64,000 bases of DNA from UBA1231 sp045123185 (GTDB lineage Bacteria; Bacillota_I; Bacilli_A; ML615J-28; CAG-313), in assembly GCA_045123185.1 (NCBI GenBank), contig JBGVIL010000026.1, forward strand, positions 186,001 to 250,000. The letters run 5' to 3'. The notes under the pieces are model-generated. The model saw only the letters and a program-made list of their open reading frames with translations, searched no databases and had not been told where the DNA came from. The translations under genes and the position numbers were made by a program. Shown piece after piece: positions 34,935-43,132 of the stretch (the stretch's first letter is position 1; each line of letters begins with the position of its first letter).

Positions 34935-34966
34935 TATTATATGAAAGAATAATTATTGTGTAAGGT
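34935..34966 (-). promoter_or_regulatory. Promoter region of the spore-coat-like gene
   Basis: On the minus strand, CATATAATA fits the sigma-K -10 consensus (CATAnnnTA) with TACA 15 nt upstream. The same bases also contain TATAAT with CTTACA 17 nt upstream, a weak sigma-A site. Either reading is possible. Confidence 0.45.
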
Positions 34967-34969
34967 TTA

Positions 34970-35737
34970 TTACCCAATTATAACTAAGACAATCCCTAAA
35001 AGAAAAGTATATATTCCAAATCCAATAAGACTATTTTTATTAATAATATTGTAAAACCAATTAATACTAAAATATGTCGTAATAAAAGTAATTATAAAAC
35101 TTATTGAATAATAAAGTAAAAGTTCTTTATTTAAATTAATTAAATTAGGCATTGATAAAACTAAACTACCCATACTAACAACTAAATACATTAAAAAAGA
35201 AAAATCTAGAATGTTCTTTATATTAATACCACTTATTAATCCACAAGTCATAACAGTACCCATTCTACTTATTCCTGGTATTAATGCTACACTTTGAGAA
35301 AAACCTAAACTTAATGCATTAAAAGCATTTATTTCTTGTACTTTAGATCTATTGATAAAATAACTAGAAATTAATAAAAAAATAGTTGTTATAAGTAGCG
35401 AAATACCAATGTAAAAAATTGATAGTGATGTACTTTCAATATAATTTTTAACAAAAAAACCAATAATGATTGTCGGTATTGAAGCAAGAATTATTTTTCC
35501 TATTAATGATATATTTGTAATTGTTTCTTTTAAGTTTAATCTTTTGGTAAACATAAATATTAAAATAGCCAGCATTGAAGAAAAATTTAGAAATATCTCC
35601 AAAGTTAGATCATTACTTTCAATACTTAATAAGTTTTTGGTTATTAACATATGTCCACTACTACTTATTGGTAATGGTTCTGTAAAACCTTGAACTAAAC
35701 TAATAATTACATATTTAATTAATTCTTTCATATTCAT
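34970..35737 (-). CDS. uppP: Undecaprenyl-diphosphatase UppP (BacA)
   Basis: The 255-aa protein has about eight membrane helices and both family signatures: SLVQGFTEPLPISSSGHM near the N-terminus and SVALIPGISRMGTVMTCGL in the middle. It recycles undecaprenyl diphosphate to the monophosphate carrier for peptidoglycan and other wall polymers. The ATG at 35737 has AGGTG 6 nt upstream; a GTG at 35746 is in frame but overlaps that ribosome site. It precedes the spore-coat-like gene by 57 nt on the same strand. Confidence 0.93.
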   Translation of the reverse strand: MNMKELIKYVIISLVQGFTEPLPISSSGHMLITKNLLSIESNDLTLEIFLNFSSMLAILIFMFTKRLNLKETITNISLIGKIILASIPTIIIGFFVKNYIESTSLSIFYIGISLLITTIFLLISSYFINRSKVQEINAFNALSLGFSQSVALIPGISRMGTVMTCGLISGINIKNILDFSFLMYLVVSMGSLVLSMPNLINLNKELLLYYSISFIITFITTYFSINWFYNIINKNSLIGFGIYTFLLGIVLVIIG

Positions 35738-35807
35738 TAATATCACCTAATACAAACTATGAAAGAAAACATAATTTAATGATACAAAAATAGCCCTTTT
35801 AATATAC

Positions 35808-35836
35808 TTGAAAAAAACTTCAAAAAGTAGTATAAT
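35808..35836 (+). promoter_or_regulatory. Promoter of the EIIB-like/pepV/trmB operon
   Basis: TTGAAA, 17-nt spacer, TATAAT. The five genes downstream (35866-39298) abut or overlap, so it likely drives all of them. Confidence 0.82.
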
Positions 35837-35865
35837 AATAATGATTAAAGAAAAGAGGTATTTTT

Positions 35866-36234
35866 ATGATATTAGCAATGACATTAGAAGTTTATTTAGC
35901 CTTAGTTGCTGTAGGTGTTTTTATCGCAGCATTATTAGGTGTTGGAATATGGAAATTTATTGTTGTTTGTAAAAAACAAATAAAACGTAACAAGAGATTA
36001 AAAGGGGCTGTTGAACAAAATGATGCGGTATTAATTTTTGGTGGTATCGAAAATATTATTGAGACAAGTCGACAATTAAATCGTATCTTAGTAAAAGTTC
36101 ATAATAAAGCATTAGTTCAATTTGATGTTTTAAAAGCAATGAATATTGGTACACAAATTACTGGTAACATTATCAAATGTTCATCTGAAAAATTAGCTAT
36201 TGCTCTTGAAAATGTTAAAAAGTTAGGAATGTAA
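35866..36234 (+). CDS. Membrane-anchored PTS EIIB-like domain protein without the catalytic cysteine
   Basis: The 122-aa protein starts with one membrane helix (about 8-34) and a basic linker. A domain matching the glucose-type PTS EIIB follows: LIFGGIENIIETSRQLNRILVKV aligns with ..FGGKENI....CITRLRVSV, and FDVLKAMNIG...ITGNIIKC aligns with the rest of the fold. The phospho-accepting Cys of the CxTRLR motif is replaced by Gln70 and the following Arg motif is lost, so phosphotransfer looks impossible. A structural or regulatory role is inferred. AGAGG precedes the ATG. Its stop codon overlaps the pepV start. Confidence 0.6.
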   Translation: MILAMTLEVYLALVAVGVFIAALLGVGIWKFIVVCKKQIKRNKRLKGAVEQNDAVLIFGGIENIIETSRQLNRILVKVHNKALVQFDVLKAMNIGTQITGNIIKCSSEKLAIALENVKKLGM

Positions 36235-37598
36235 TGTGTATGATTAATTTTTTAGAATTAGTAAATAAATACAAAGAAGAAGCTATTAAAACTCTTCAAG
36301 AATTAGTTCAAATTAATAGTGTTTTAGATTATGGTACAGTTGGAGAAAATGCACCATTTGGAAAAGGCATAAGTGAAGCATTAAATTATATGTTAAATAA
36401 AGCATCAAAAGATGGTTTTAAAACATTTAATGATGATGGTTATGTTGGTGTAGTCACAATGGAAGGAAACACTAATGAAAAGATTGGTATCTTAGGTCAC
36501 TTAGATGTAGTCCCAGTTGGTGAAGGATGGACTTATCCGCCATTTTCTGCACAAATTGTTGATGGCAAAATGTATGGTCGTGGAACTATGGATGATAAAG
36601 GTCCAACAATTGCTTCATACATTGCACTTAAAATATTGAAAGAAAATAACATTAAATTAAATAAAACAATTGAATTAATATTAGGTACTGATGAAGAAAC
36701 TGGTTGGCGTGGTATTGAACATTATACTAAAAATTATGAACTACCAAGTGTTGGTTTCTCACCGGATGCAGAATTCCCATTAATTCATGGTGAAAAAGGA
36801 ATTGTTAGAGTAGTTATGAAAGGTTTACCAACTGAAGGATTTACACTAAAAGGTGGAAATATTTTTAATGCTGTTATTGGTAAAGCCGTAGCGACTACGG
36901 ATATTGATTATAGTGAAGAATTTTATCAGTATTTAAATGAAAATAATTTAACAGGAAATGTTGAAATTAAAAATGGATTATTTGAATATACAATTGTTGG
37001 TAAAAGTGCCCATGCAATGGAACCACATAAAGGTATTAATGCAGGTACACATTTAGCAAACTTCTTAAATCAATTTTATAATCATCCAACACTTAAGTTT
37101 ATTTCTAATGCAGTTCATAATGATCATAACATGTTAAAACTAGGTCAAAAAACTACACATAAAATAATGGGAATTATTACTAATAATGTTGGTATAATGG
37201 ATTTTAATGAATCAGAATCTAAGTTTACATTTGATATCCGTTACCCAATTGGTTTTAGTTTTGATTATTTTAGTTTAGCACTTCCTAATATCTTAGGAGT
37301 ATACGATATTACTTGTGAATTTGTTGAACACAAAACACCACATTATATTGATATTGAAGATAACCTTGTAAAAACTCTTTACAATGTCTATGTAAAATAT
37401 ACAAATGATACTGTCAACAAACCATGTACTATTGGTGGTGGAACATATGCTAGAGCACTTAAACATGGTGTAGCATTCGGAATGGAACTTCCAGGAGAAC
37501 CAAGCGTAGTACACCAAGCTGATGAATATTTAGATATCGAGAATTTCTTAAAAGCTATTGCAATTTATGCAGAAGCCATTTATGAATTAGGTAAATAA
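36234..37598 (+). CDS. pepV: Dipeptidase PepV (M20 family)
   Basis: The 454-aa dinuclear zinc peptidase shows GHLDVVPVGEGWTYPPFSA, GRGTMDDKGPTIA, the catalytic LGTDEETGWRG and a dimerisation/lid domain with KSAHAMEPHKGIN. The last metal ligand is in the C-terminal half (SVVHQADEY). PepV cleaves dipeptides taken up by peptide transporters such as the Opp system at 46-55 kb. Its ATG at 36234 overlaps the previous stop codon; a second ATG at 36240 is possible but lies farther from AGGA. Confidence 0.93.
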   Translation: MCMINFLELVNKYKEEAIKTLQELVQINSVLDYGTVGENAPFGKGISEALNYMLNKASKDGFKTFNDDGYVGVVTMEGNTNEKIGILGHLDVVPVGEGWTYPPFSAQIVDGKMYGRGTMDDKGPTIASYIALKILKENNIKLNKTIELILGTDEETGWRGIEHYTKNYELPSVGFSPDAEFPLIHGEKGIVRVVMKGLPTEGFTLKGGNIFNAVIGKAVATTDIDYSEEFYQYLNENNLTGNVEIKNGLFEYTIVGKSAHAMEPHKGINAGTHLANFLNQFYNHPTLKFISNAVHNDHNMLKLGQKTTHKIMGIITNNVGIMDFNESESKFTFDIRYPIGFSFDYFSLALPNILGVYDITCEFVEHKTPHYIDIEDNLVKTLYNVYVKYTNDTVNKPCTIGGGTYARALKHGVAFGMELPGEPSVVHQADEYLDIENFLKAIAIYAEAIYELGK

Positions 37599-37599
37599 A

Positions 37600-38244
37600 A
37601 TGCGTAGAAGAAATATTAAAAATGCAACAGAAAAACTTAACAAGTTTGATGAAATAATGATTTTTAATCCAAAAGATTATAAAGGAAATATGAGTTCTTT
37701 ATTTCCTAATAAACAACCAATTCATTTAGAAATAGGAATGGGTAAAGGAAAGTTTATAATTGGTCTTGCAAAAAAGAACCCTGATATTAATTATATTGGA
37801 TTTGAAAAATATGATAGTGTAATTTTACAAGCAGCTACTAAAGCTGAGGAAGAACATCTATCTAATTTAAAAATGATGAGTGCAGACGCAACAAATCTTT
37901 TAGATTATTTCGAAGTTGGTGAAATCGATAAAATTTATTTAAATTTTAGTGACCCATGGCCAAAATCAAGACATGCTAAAAGAAGATTAACTTCACCTAG
38001 CTTTTTAAAATTGTATGAGGTTGTGACTAAGAACCCAACTGAAATAGAATTTAAAACTGATAATAGAAAACTATTTGAGTATTCTTTAATTACATTCCAT
38101 GAATGTGGTTACAAATTTGAAGAACTATCACTTGATTTACATAAAGATGCTGAAATTGAAAACTTTTCAATTGTGACAACAGAATATGAAGATAAGTTTA
38201 GTAGTATGGGTAATCCAATATATTATATAAAGGTAACAAAATAA
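37600..38244 (+). CDS. trmB: tRNA (guanine-N7-)-methyltransferase TrmB
   Basis: The 214-aa SAM-dependent enzyme has the motif I region HLEIGMGKGKFI, the block NYIGFEKYDSV and the family signature LNFSDPWPKSRHAKRRLTSP. It makes m7G46 in tRNA. It starts 1 nt after the pepV stop codon, and its own stop overlaps the next start codon. Confidence 0.96.
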   Translation: MRRRNIKNATEKLNKFDEIMIFNPKDYKGNMSSLFPNKQPIHLEIGMGKGKFIIGLAKKNPDINYIGFEKYDSVILQAATKAEEEHLSNLKMMSADATNLLDYFEVGEIDKIYLNFSDPWPKSRHAKRRLTSPSFLKLYEVVTKNPTEIEFKTDNRKLFEYSLITFHECGYKFEELSLDLHKDAEIENFSIVTTEYEDKFSSMGNPIYYIKVTK

Positions 38245-38753
38245 TGAAAAAGGTTTATGTTGGATCAACAAATAAAAATAAAGTTCAAGCAGTCAAAAAC
38301 GTTTTTGAACCTCATGGATTTGAAGTAATTGGACTTGAAGTTGACTCAGGTGTATCTAATCAACCTAAGAATGACTTAGAGACAATTACGGGTGCTGAAA
38401 ACAGGGCTAAAATGTTACCTTCTGATGGTATCCGTATTGGACTTGAAGCAGGCATCGAAATGTTGAAAGATGAGCTATATTTAACTAATTTTGGCGTTTT
38501 AATAACTGAAGATGGAAAAGTATTACGCGCTGGTGGAACTAGATTAGTTTTACCTGATGAAATTAAAAAAGCAATCTTTGAAGATGGTTTAGAACTAAGT
38601 GATGCGATGGACAAATATTTTAAAGTAAAAAATGCAAAACATAATAATGGTGCAATTGGTTATTTTACAAATGATGTTGTAAAAAGAATAGATATCTTTG
38701 ATCATATTGCGAAATTATTATATGGTAGTTATTTATATCAAGGAGAGAAATAA
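38244..38753 (+). CDS. Inosine/xanthosine triphosphatase-like protein (YjjX/DUF84)
   Basis: The 169-aa protein has the family start KVYVGSTNKNKVQAVKNVFE and the blocks GAENRAKMLPSDGIRIGLEAGIE and HNNGAIGYFTND. Members hydrolyse non-canonical purine nucleotides and so clean the nucleotide pool. It sits in the pepV-trmB operon, overlapping both neighbours by 1 nt. Confidence 0.85.
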   Translation: MKKVYVGSTNKNKVQAVKNVFEPHGFEVIGLEVDSGVSNQPKNDLETITGAENRAKMLPSDGIRIGLEAGIEMLKDELYLTNFGVLITEDGKVLRAGGTRLVLPDEIKKAIFEDGLELSDAMDKYFKVKNAKHNNGAIGYFTNDVVKRIDIFDHIAKLLYGSYLYQGEK

Positions 38754-39298
38754 TGAAAGGTTTAATTTTACTTGTTAATGGTTTTGAAGAATCAGAAGCA
38801 ATTATTACAATTGATTTACTAAGACGTGCAAACATTGAAATTGATTTAGTGTCATTAACAAATAGTTTAACTGTAACAAGTAGTGGAAATATAACTGTAT
38901 CTTGTGATAAATTATATAGTATTACAAAATTAGAAGACTATAATTTCTTAGTAATTCCAGGTGGAAAAGCTGTATTTAATTATCATTTAGATAGTATAGT
39001 AACAAAAGAAATTGTTGATTACTTTATGAGTAAGAATTTAGTAGTTGCTGCAATATGCGCTGCTCCGATGATTTTAGGAAAATATGGTTATTTAAAAGAT
39101 AAACACTTTACATGTTTCCCAAGTTGTGAAGAAGATCACTTTGGTGGAATCTATGAACCAGAATATGGAGCAGTCCAAGATGGTAATATTATTACAGGTA
39201 AAGCGTGTGGAACAACGTTTGATTTTGCACAAACAATTATTGAAGTTGTTTTAAACACTGAAACTGCTGATGATGTAATTAATAAAGTTTATTATTAA
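38753..39298 (+). CDS. DJ-1/PfpI family protein
   Basis: The 181-aa protein has the DJ-1 opening KGLILLVNGFEESEAIITID, the block NFLVIPGGKAVFNYHLD and the nucleophile-elbow Cys in VVAAICAAPMILG. A second block CGTTFDFAQTIIEVV is close to the family form GPGTAFDFALAI. Members act as glyoxalase/deglycase or redox-stress proteins; the substrate cannot be predicted. It is last in the operon, and no clear terminator was seen before the T-box leader. Confidence 0.88.
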   Translation: MKGLILLVNGFEESEAIITIDLLRRANIEIDLVSLTNSLTVTSSGNITVSCDKLYSITKLEDYNFLVIPGGKAVFNYHLDSIVTKEIVDYFMSKNLVVAAICAAPMILGKYGYLKDKHFTCFPSCEEDHFGGIYEPEYGAVQDGNIITGKACGTTFDFAQTIIEVVLNTETADDVINKVYY

Positions 39299-39323
39299 TT
39301 TTAAACAAAAATCTACTATTATT

Positions 39324-39332
39324 TGATATAAT
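39324..39332 (+). promoter_or_regulatory. Promoter of pheST
   Basis: Extended -10 TGATATAAT (TATAAT at 39327-39332) with no good -35 hexamer. The T-box leader begins shortly after. Confidence 0.6.
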
Positions 39333-39350
39333 ATATAAGTAATATAAATA

Positions 39351-39577
39351 AAGCGTTTAAAGAGGAAGAATTATTTAAAGATAATCTAGCCAGGGAAAAA
39401 GAATTATAAACTGCGAGTTCTTTATAGATTTATAAATAATGTTCACCCTCATAGTGACTCTAATCAAGTCCGTTGCTGGCGTTAACAGATAATGAGTGCA
39501 CATATATGATATATGTGAATTAAGGTGGTAACACGGAAATTATTTCGTCCTTTTTCTTATGGAAGAGGACTTTTTTT
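39351..39577 (+). promoter_or_regulatory. T-box riboswitch (Phe) controlling pheST
   Basis: The 5' leader carries the T-box sequence AAGGTGGTAACACGG (39522-39536). Its TGGT bulge can pair with an ACCA tRNA end. The specifier loop GAGTTCTTTATAG has TTC (Phe codon) at 39418-39420. The competing terminator is GTCCTTTTTC / GGAAGAGGAC (39547-39570) plus seven Ts. Uncharged tRNA-Phe should stabilise the antiterminator and turn on synthetase expression. Confidence 0.93.
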
Positions 39578-39591
39578 ATTAGGAGGAAAGT

Positions 39592-40623
39592 ATGACAAAA
39601 TTAGAAGAAATGCTGCTAACTGCAAAATCAGAAATTGAAGCTTGCACAAGTCACACAGAATTAAATGACAAAAAAGCATTTTATCTTGGAAAAAAGAGCC
39701 CATTAAATGAGTTAATGAAATCAATGGCTACTTTATCAGTTGAAGAAAAGAAAACACTTGGAATGGAAATCAACAATTTCAAAAAACAAATTGAAGAATT
39801 AGTTGCTATTCAAAGAAAAGCTATTGATGATGCAATGATTCAAGCAAAACTTGAAAGTGAAACTATTGATGTTACAATGCCTGGAAAAGTAGTTCAAACA
39901 GGAACAATTCATCCACTTCGTAAAGTTATTGAAGAACTAGAAGATATTTTCTTAGGTATGGGATATAATGTTGCTGAAGGGCCTGAAGTTGAATTTGATA
40001 AATACAATTTTGAAATGTTAAATGTTCCAGTAGGACACCCTGCTCGTGATATGCAAGATTCATTCTATGTAACTGAGAATACATTATTAAGAACTCAAAC
40101 ATCATCTGTTCAAGTTAGAACACTACTTGCTGCAAAAGGAGAACCAATTAAAATTGTTTGTCCAGGTCGCGTATATCGTAGAGATGATGACGATGCTACA
40201 CATAGCCATCAATTCATGCAAATTGAAGGTTTAGTAGTTGATGAAGATATTACATTATCAGACTTAAAAGGGACACTAAAAGCTGTTGTTAAGAAAATGT
40301 TTGGTGAAGACAGAAAAATTCGTTTCCGTCCATCTTATTTCCCATTTACAGAACCTAGTGTTGAAGTAGACGTTAGCTGTTTTAAATGTGGTGGGAAAGG
40401 TTGTCCAATTTGTAAAAAATCTGGTTGGATTGAAATCTTAGGTGCAGGGATGGTTCATCCAAACGTTTTAGAAATGTCTGGTTATGACACAACAAAATAT
40501 CGTGGATTTGCTTTTGGAATCGGTGTAGAAAGAGTGGCAATGTTACGTTATGGTATTGACGATATTCGTAACTTATATATTAATGATACACGTTTCTTAA
40601 AACAATTCAAGAAAGGAGAATAA
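39592..40623 (+). CDS. pheS: Phenylalanyl-tRNA synthetase alpha subunit
   Basis: The 343-aa class II subunit has an N-terminal coiled coil (about 1-85). Catalytic-core motifs are HPLRKVIEELEDIFLGMGY, LLRTQTSSVQVR, GRVYRRDDDDATHSHQFMQIEG (motif 2), FTEPSVEVDV and GFAFGIGVERVAMLRYG (motif 3). A CxxC pair set (CFKCGGKGCPICKKSGW) is present, as in many bacterial PheS. AGGAGG precedes the ATG. pheT starts 1 nt after the stop codon. Confidence 0.98.
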   Translation: MTKLEEMLLTAKSEIEACTSHTELNDKKAFYLGKKSPLNELMKSMATLSVEEKKTLGMEINNFKKQIEELVAIQRKAIDDAMIQAKLESETIDVTMPGKVVQTGTIHPLRKVIEELEDIFLGMGYNVAEGPEVEFDKYNFEMLNVPVGHPARDMQDSFYVTENTLLRTQTSSVQVRTLLAAKGEPIKIVCPGRVYRRDDDDATHSHQFMQIEGLVVDEDITLSDLKGTLKAVVKKMFGEDRKIRFRPSYFPFTEPSVEVDVSCFKCGGKGCPICKKSGWIEILGAGMVHPNVLEMSGYDTTKYRGFAFGIGVERVAMLRYGIDDIRNLYINDTRFLKQFKKGE

Positions 40624-40624
40624 C

Positions 40625-43018
40625 ATGAAAGTCTCATATAAATGGTTAAAAACACTTGCTGATTTAGAAGGCATTTCTTATGATGAATTAGTTAGAGATT
40701 TATCATTACACATTGTTGAAGTTGATGCAATTGATAAACTTGCTAAAGGAACAAACTTAGTTGTGGCAAAAGTATTAGAAAAAGTAATGCATCCAAATTC
40801 AGATCACTTATCTATTTGCCAAGTTGATACTGGTAATGGTGTTCTTCAAGTAGTTTGTGGTGCTCCTAATGTTGCTGCAGGTCAAAAGGTTATCTTGGCT
40901 TTACCTGGTGCTGTATTAGAAGGCGGGACAATTAAACAAGGTGTGATTCGTGGTGTAGAATCAAATGGTATGATTTGTTCTTTAGGTGAACTTAATTTAG
41001 AAAATAAATATATCCCAGAAGAATTCCAAAATGGTATTTATGTTTTACCAGAAGATGCTCCACTTGGAAAAGACGCATTAGAATATTTAGGTTTAGATGA
41101 TGATATTATTGAACTTGGTTTAACACCAAATAGAATGGACCTTTTATCTATGAATGGTGTTGCGAATGATGTTTGTGCATTCTATGGTAGAAAAAGAATT
41201 TATGAAGAATGTAATTTAGAAGAATCAGATAAACCAGCTTCTAGTGAAGTAGAAGTAGAACTTCAAACACCTGATTGCTTAACTTATAATGCAAGAGTAA
41301 TCAAAAATGTTGAAATTAAAGAATCACCAACGTTTATTAAAAGTCGTTTAATGGCTTCTGGTATTCGTCCAATTAATAATGTTGTTGACATTACTAACTA
41401 TATCCTAATGTTATTTGGTCAACCATTACACGCATTTGACCAAGATATTTTAGGCAATAAAATTGTAGTACGTAATGCTTATCAAGATGAAATCGTGAAA
41501 ACACTAGATGATGTTGAAAGAAAACTATCAAGTGATGATATTGTTATAACTGATGGAAAAGAAGTAGTATGTGTTGCTGGTGTAATGGGATGTCAAAATA
41601 CTGAGGTTACATCAAACACTAAAAATATCGTTTTAGAAGCTGCTGTATTTAATCCACAAAAGGTTCGTAAAACTTCATCAAAACTTGCTTTACGTAGTGA
41701 ATCAAGTGTACGTTTTGAAAGAGGAGTGGACTTAAATCAAACAGTTGAAGCAATTGATTACGCTGCATACTTACTTTCTAAATATGCAAGTGGTACTGTA
41801 TTAAATGGTGTTGTTCATCAAGGTATTGATAAAGTTGAAGATAAAGTAATTGAATTAACTGATAAAGATATTACAAAATATTTAGGTATTTCAATTGAAA
41901 GAGACGAACTAATTAGATTACTTTCTAATTTAGGATTTAAAGTTTCTGTTGAAAATGAAACATACTATGTTTCAGTTCCTAATAGAAGATTAGATATTTC
42001 AATTAAAGCAGACATTATTGAAGAACTTGCAAGACTTCATGGATATGAATTCTTACAAGAAACATTACCTAAAATGAATAATGTTGGTGAATTAACAGTT
42101 GAACAAAAACGTCTTCGTACAATTCGTCACACTTTATCAGATTTAGGAATGAATGAAGTTAATACATATGCATTAGTTAGTAAAAAATATAATAGTCAAT
42201 TTACCACACTTCACAAGAAAGATGTTAATCCAATTAAATTGATGCATCCAATGAGTGAAGAACATGAAGAATTAAGACTTGGTTTAATTCCATCAATTAT
42301 TGAAGTTGCTGCATACAATATTGCAAGAAAAAATAATGATCTTGCACTATATGAAATTGGTTCTAGATATTATGAAGTAAACAATGAAACACATGAAGAA
42401 GTTGTTTTATCAGGATTAATGACTGGAACATTCAATGGAAATATGTGGAATGGTGGAAAAGAAAAAGTTGATTTCTATTTAGTTAAAGGTTTATTAAAAG
42501 TTTTAGAAGAAAGATTAGGAATCGAATTTAAATATAGTAAGCTAGCCAATGTTGATGTAAATTTACATCCTGGAAGAAGCGCGGAAATTAGATTCCAAAA
42601 CGAAGTAATTGGATATGTATCTGCATTACACCCTGCTTATACACATGAAGTTGGTTTAAATGATACATATGTATTTGAAATCTTACTATCTAAGATTTTA
42701 AAACAAAAGAGTACTATCATTAAATTTACTCCGCTTATTAAAAAACCAACAATTACAAGAGATTTAGCTTTTGTTATGGATAAGAAAACTCAAGTTGGTG
42801 AATTATGTGAAGCAATTAAAAAGACAAGTAGAGACATTATTTCTAAAGTAGAAGTATTTGACTTATATGAATCAGCTCAACTTGGTAACAATAAATCAGT
42901 TGCAATTTCAATTAGTTTTGAATCAGATGATAATTTAACTGATGAAATTATTAATGCTAAAATCAAAAAGATCTTAGAAGTTGCCGAATCTAAATTTGGT
43001 GCAACACTTAGAAATTAA
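40625..43018 (+). CDS. pheT: Phenylalanyl-tRNA synthetase beta subunit
   Basis: The 797-aa subunit has an N-terminal tRNA-binding (EMAP-like) domain (about 39-150, HPNSDHLSICQVDTGNG). B3/4 editing and B5 domains follow (SRLMASGIRPINNVVDITNY, LRSESSVRFERGVD). A catalytic-like core and a C-terminal ferredoxin-fold anticodon-binding domain (FTPLIKKPTITRDLAFVMD) complete it. It forms an alpha2-beta2 enzyme with PheS. The length is normal. A terminator follows. Confidence 0.98.
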   Translation: MKVSYKWLKTLADLEGISYDELVRDLSLHIVEVDAIDKLAKGTNLVVAKVLEKVMHPNSDHLSICQVDTGNGVLQVVCGAPNVAAGQKVILALPGAVLEGGTIKQGVIRGVESNGMICSLGELNLENKYIPEEFQNGIYVLPEDAPLGKDALEYLGLDDDIIELGLTPNRMDLLSMNGVANDVCAFYGRKRIYEECNLEESDKPASSEVEVELQTPDCLTYNARVIKNVEIKESPTFIKSRLMASGIRPINNVVDITNYILMLFGQPLHAFDQDILGNKIVVRNAYQDEIVKTLDDVERKLSSDDIVITDGKEVVCVAGVMGCQNTEVTSNTKNIVLEAAVFNPQKVRKTSSKLALRSESSVRFERGVDLNQTVEAIDYAAYLLSKYASGTVLNGVVHQGIDKVEDKVIELTDKDITKYLGISIERDELIRLLSNLGFKVSVENETYYVSVPNRRLDISIKADIIEELARLHGYEFLQETLPKMNNVGELTVEQKRLRTIRHTLSDLGMNEVNTYALVSKKYNSQFTTLHKKDVNPIKLMHPMSEEHEELRLGLIPSIIEVAAYNIARKNNDLALYEIGSRYYEVNNETHEEVVLSGLMTGTFNGNMWNGGKEKVDFYLVKGLLKVLEERLGIEFKYSKLANVDVNLHPGRSAEIRFQNEVIGYVSALHPAYTHEVGLNDTYVFEILLSKILKQKSTIIKFTPLIKKPTITRDLAFVMDKKTQVGELCEAIKKTSRDIISKVEVFDLYESAQLGNNKSVAISISFESDDNLTDEIINAKIKKILEVAESKFGATLRN

Positions 43019-43020
43019 AA

Positions 43021-43047
43021 AAAGGAACCTTTTGGTTCCTTTTTTTG
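43021..43047 (+). terminator. Rho-independent terminator after pheT
   Basis: Stem AAAGGAACC / GGTTCCTTT with TTTT loop, then Ts. Confidence 0.93.
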
Positions 43048-43091
43048 TTAATACATTTTTTTGCAAAACTATAGGAAAAAAAAGAGATTTA

Positions 43092-43100
43092 TGTTATAAT
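43092..43100 (+). promoter_or_regulatory. Extended -10 promoter of the amidase lipoprotein
   Basis: TGTTATAAT (TATAAT at 43095-43100), no clear -35. The start codon is 33 nt downstream, with AGAAAGGA as ribosome site. Confidence 0.6.
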
Positions 43101-43132
43101 AAGAATGTAAAAGAAAGAAAGGATAAAAATAT

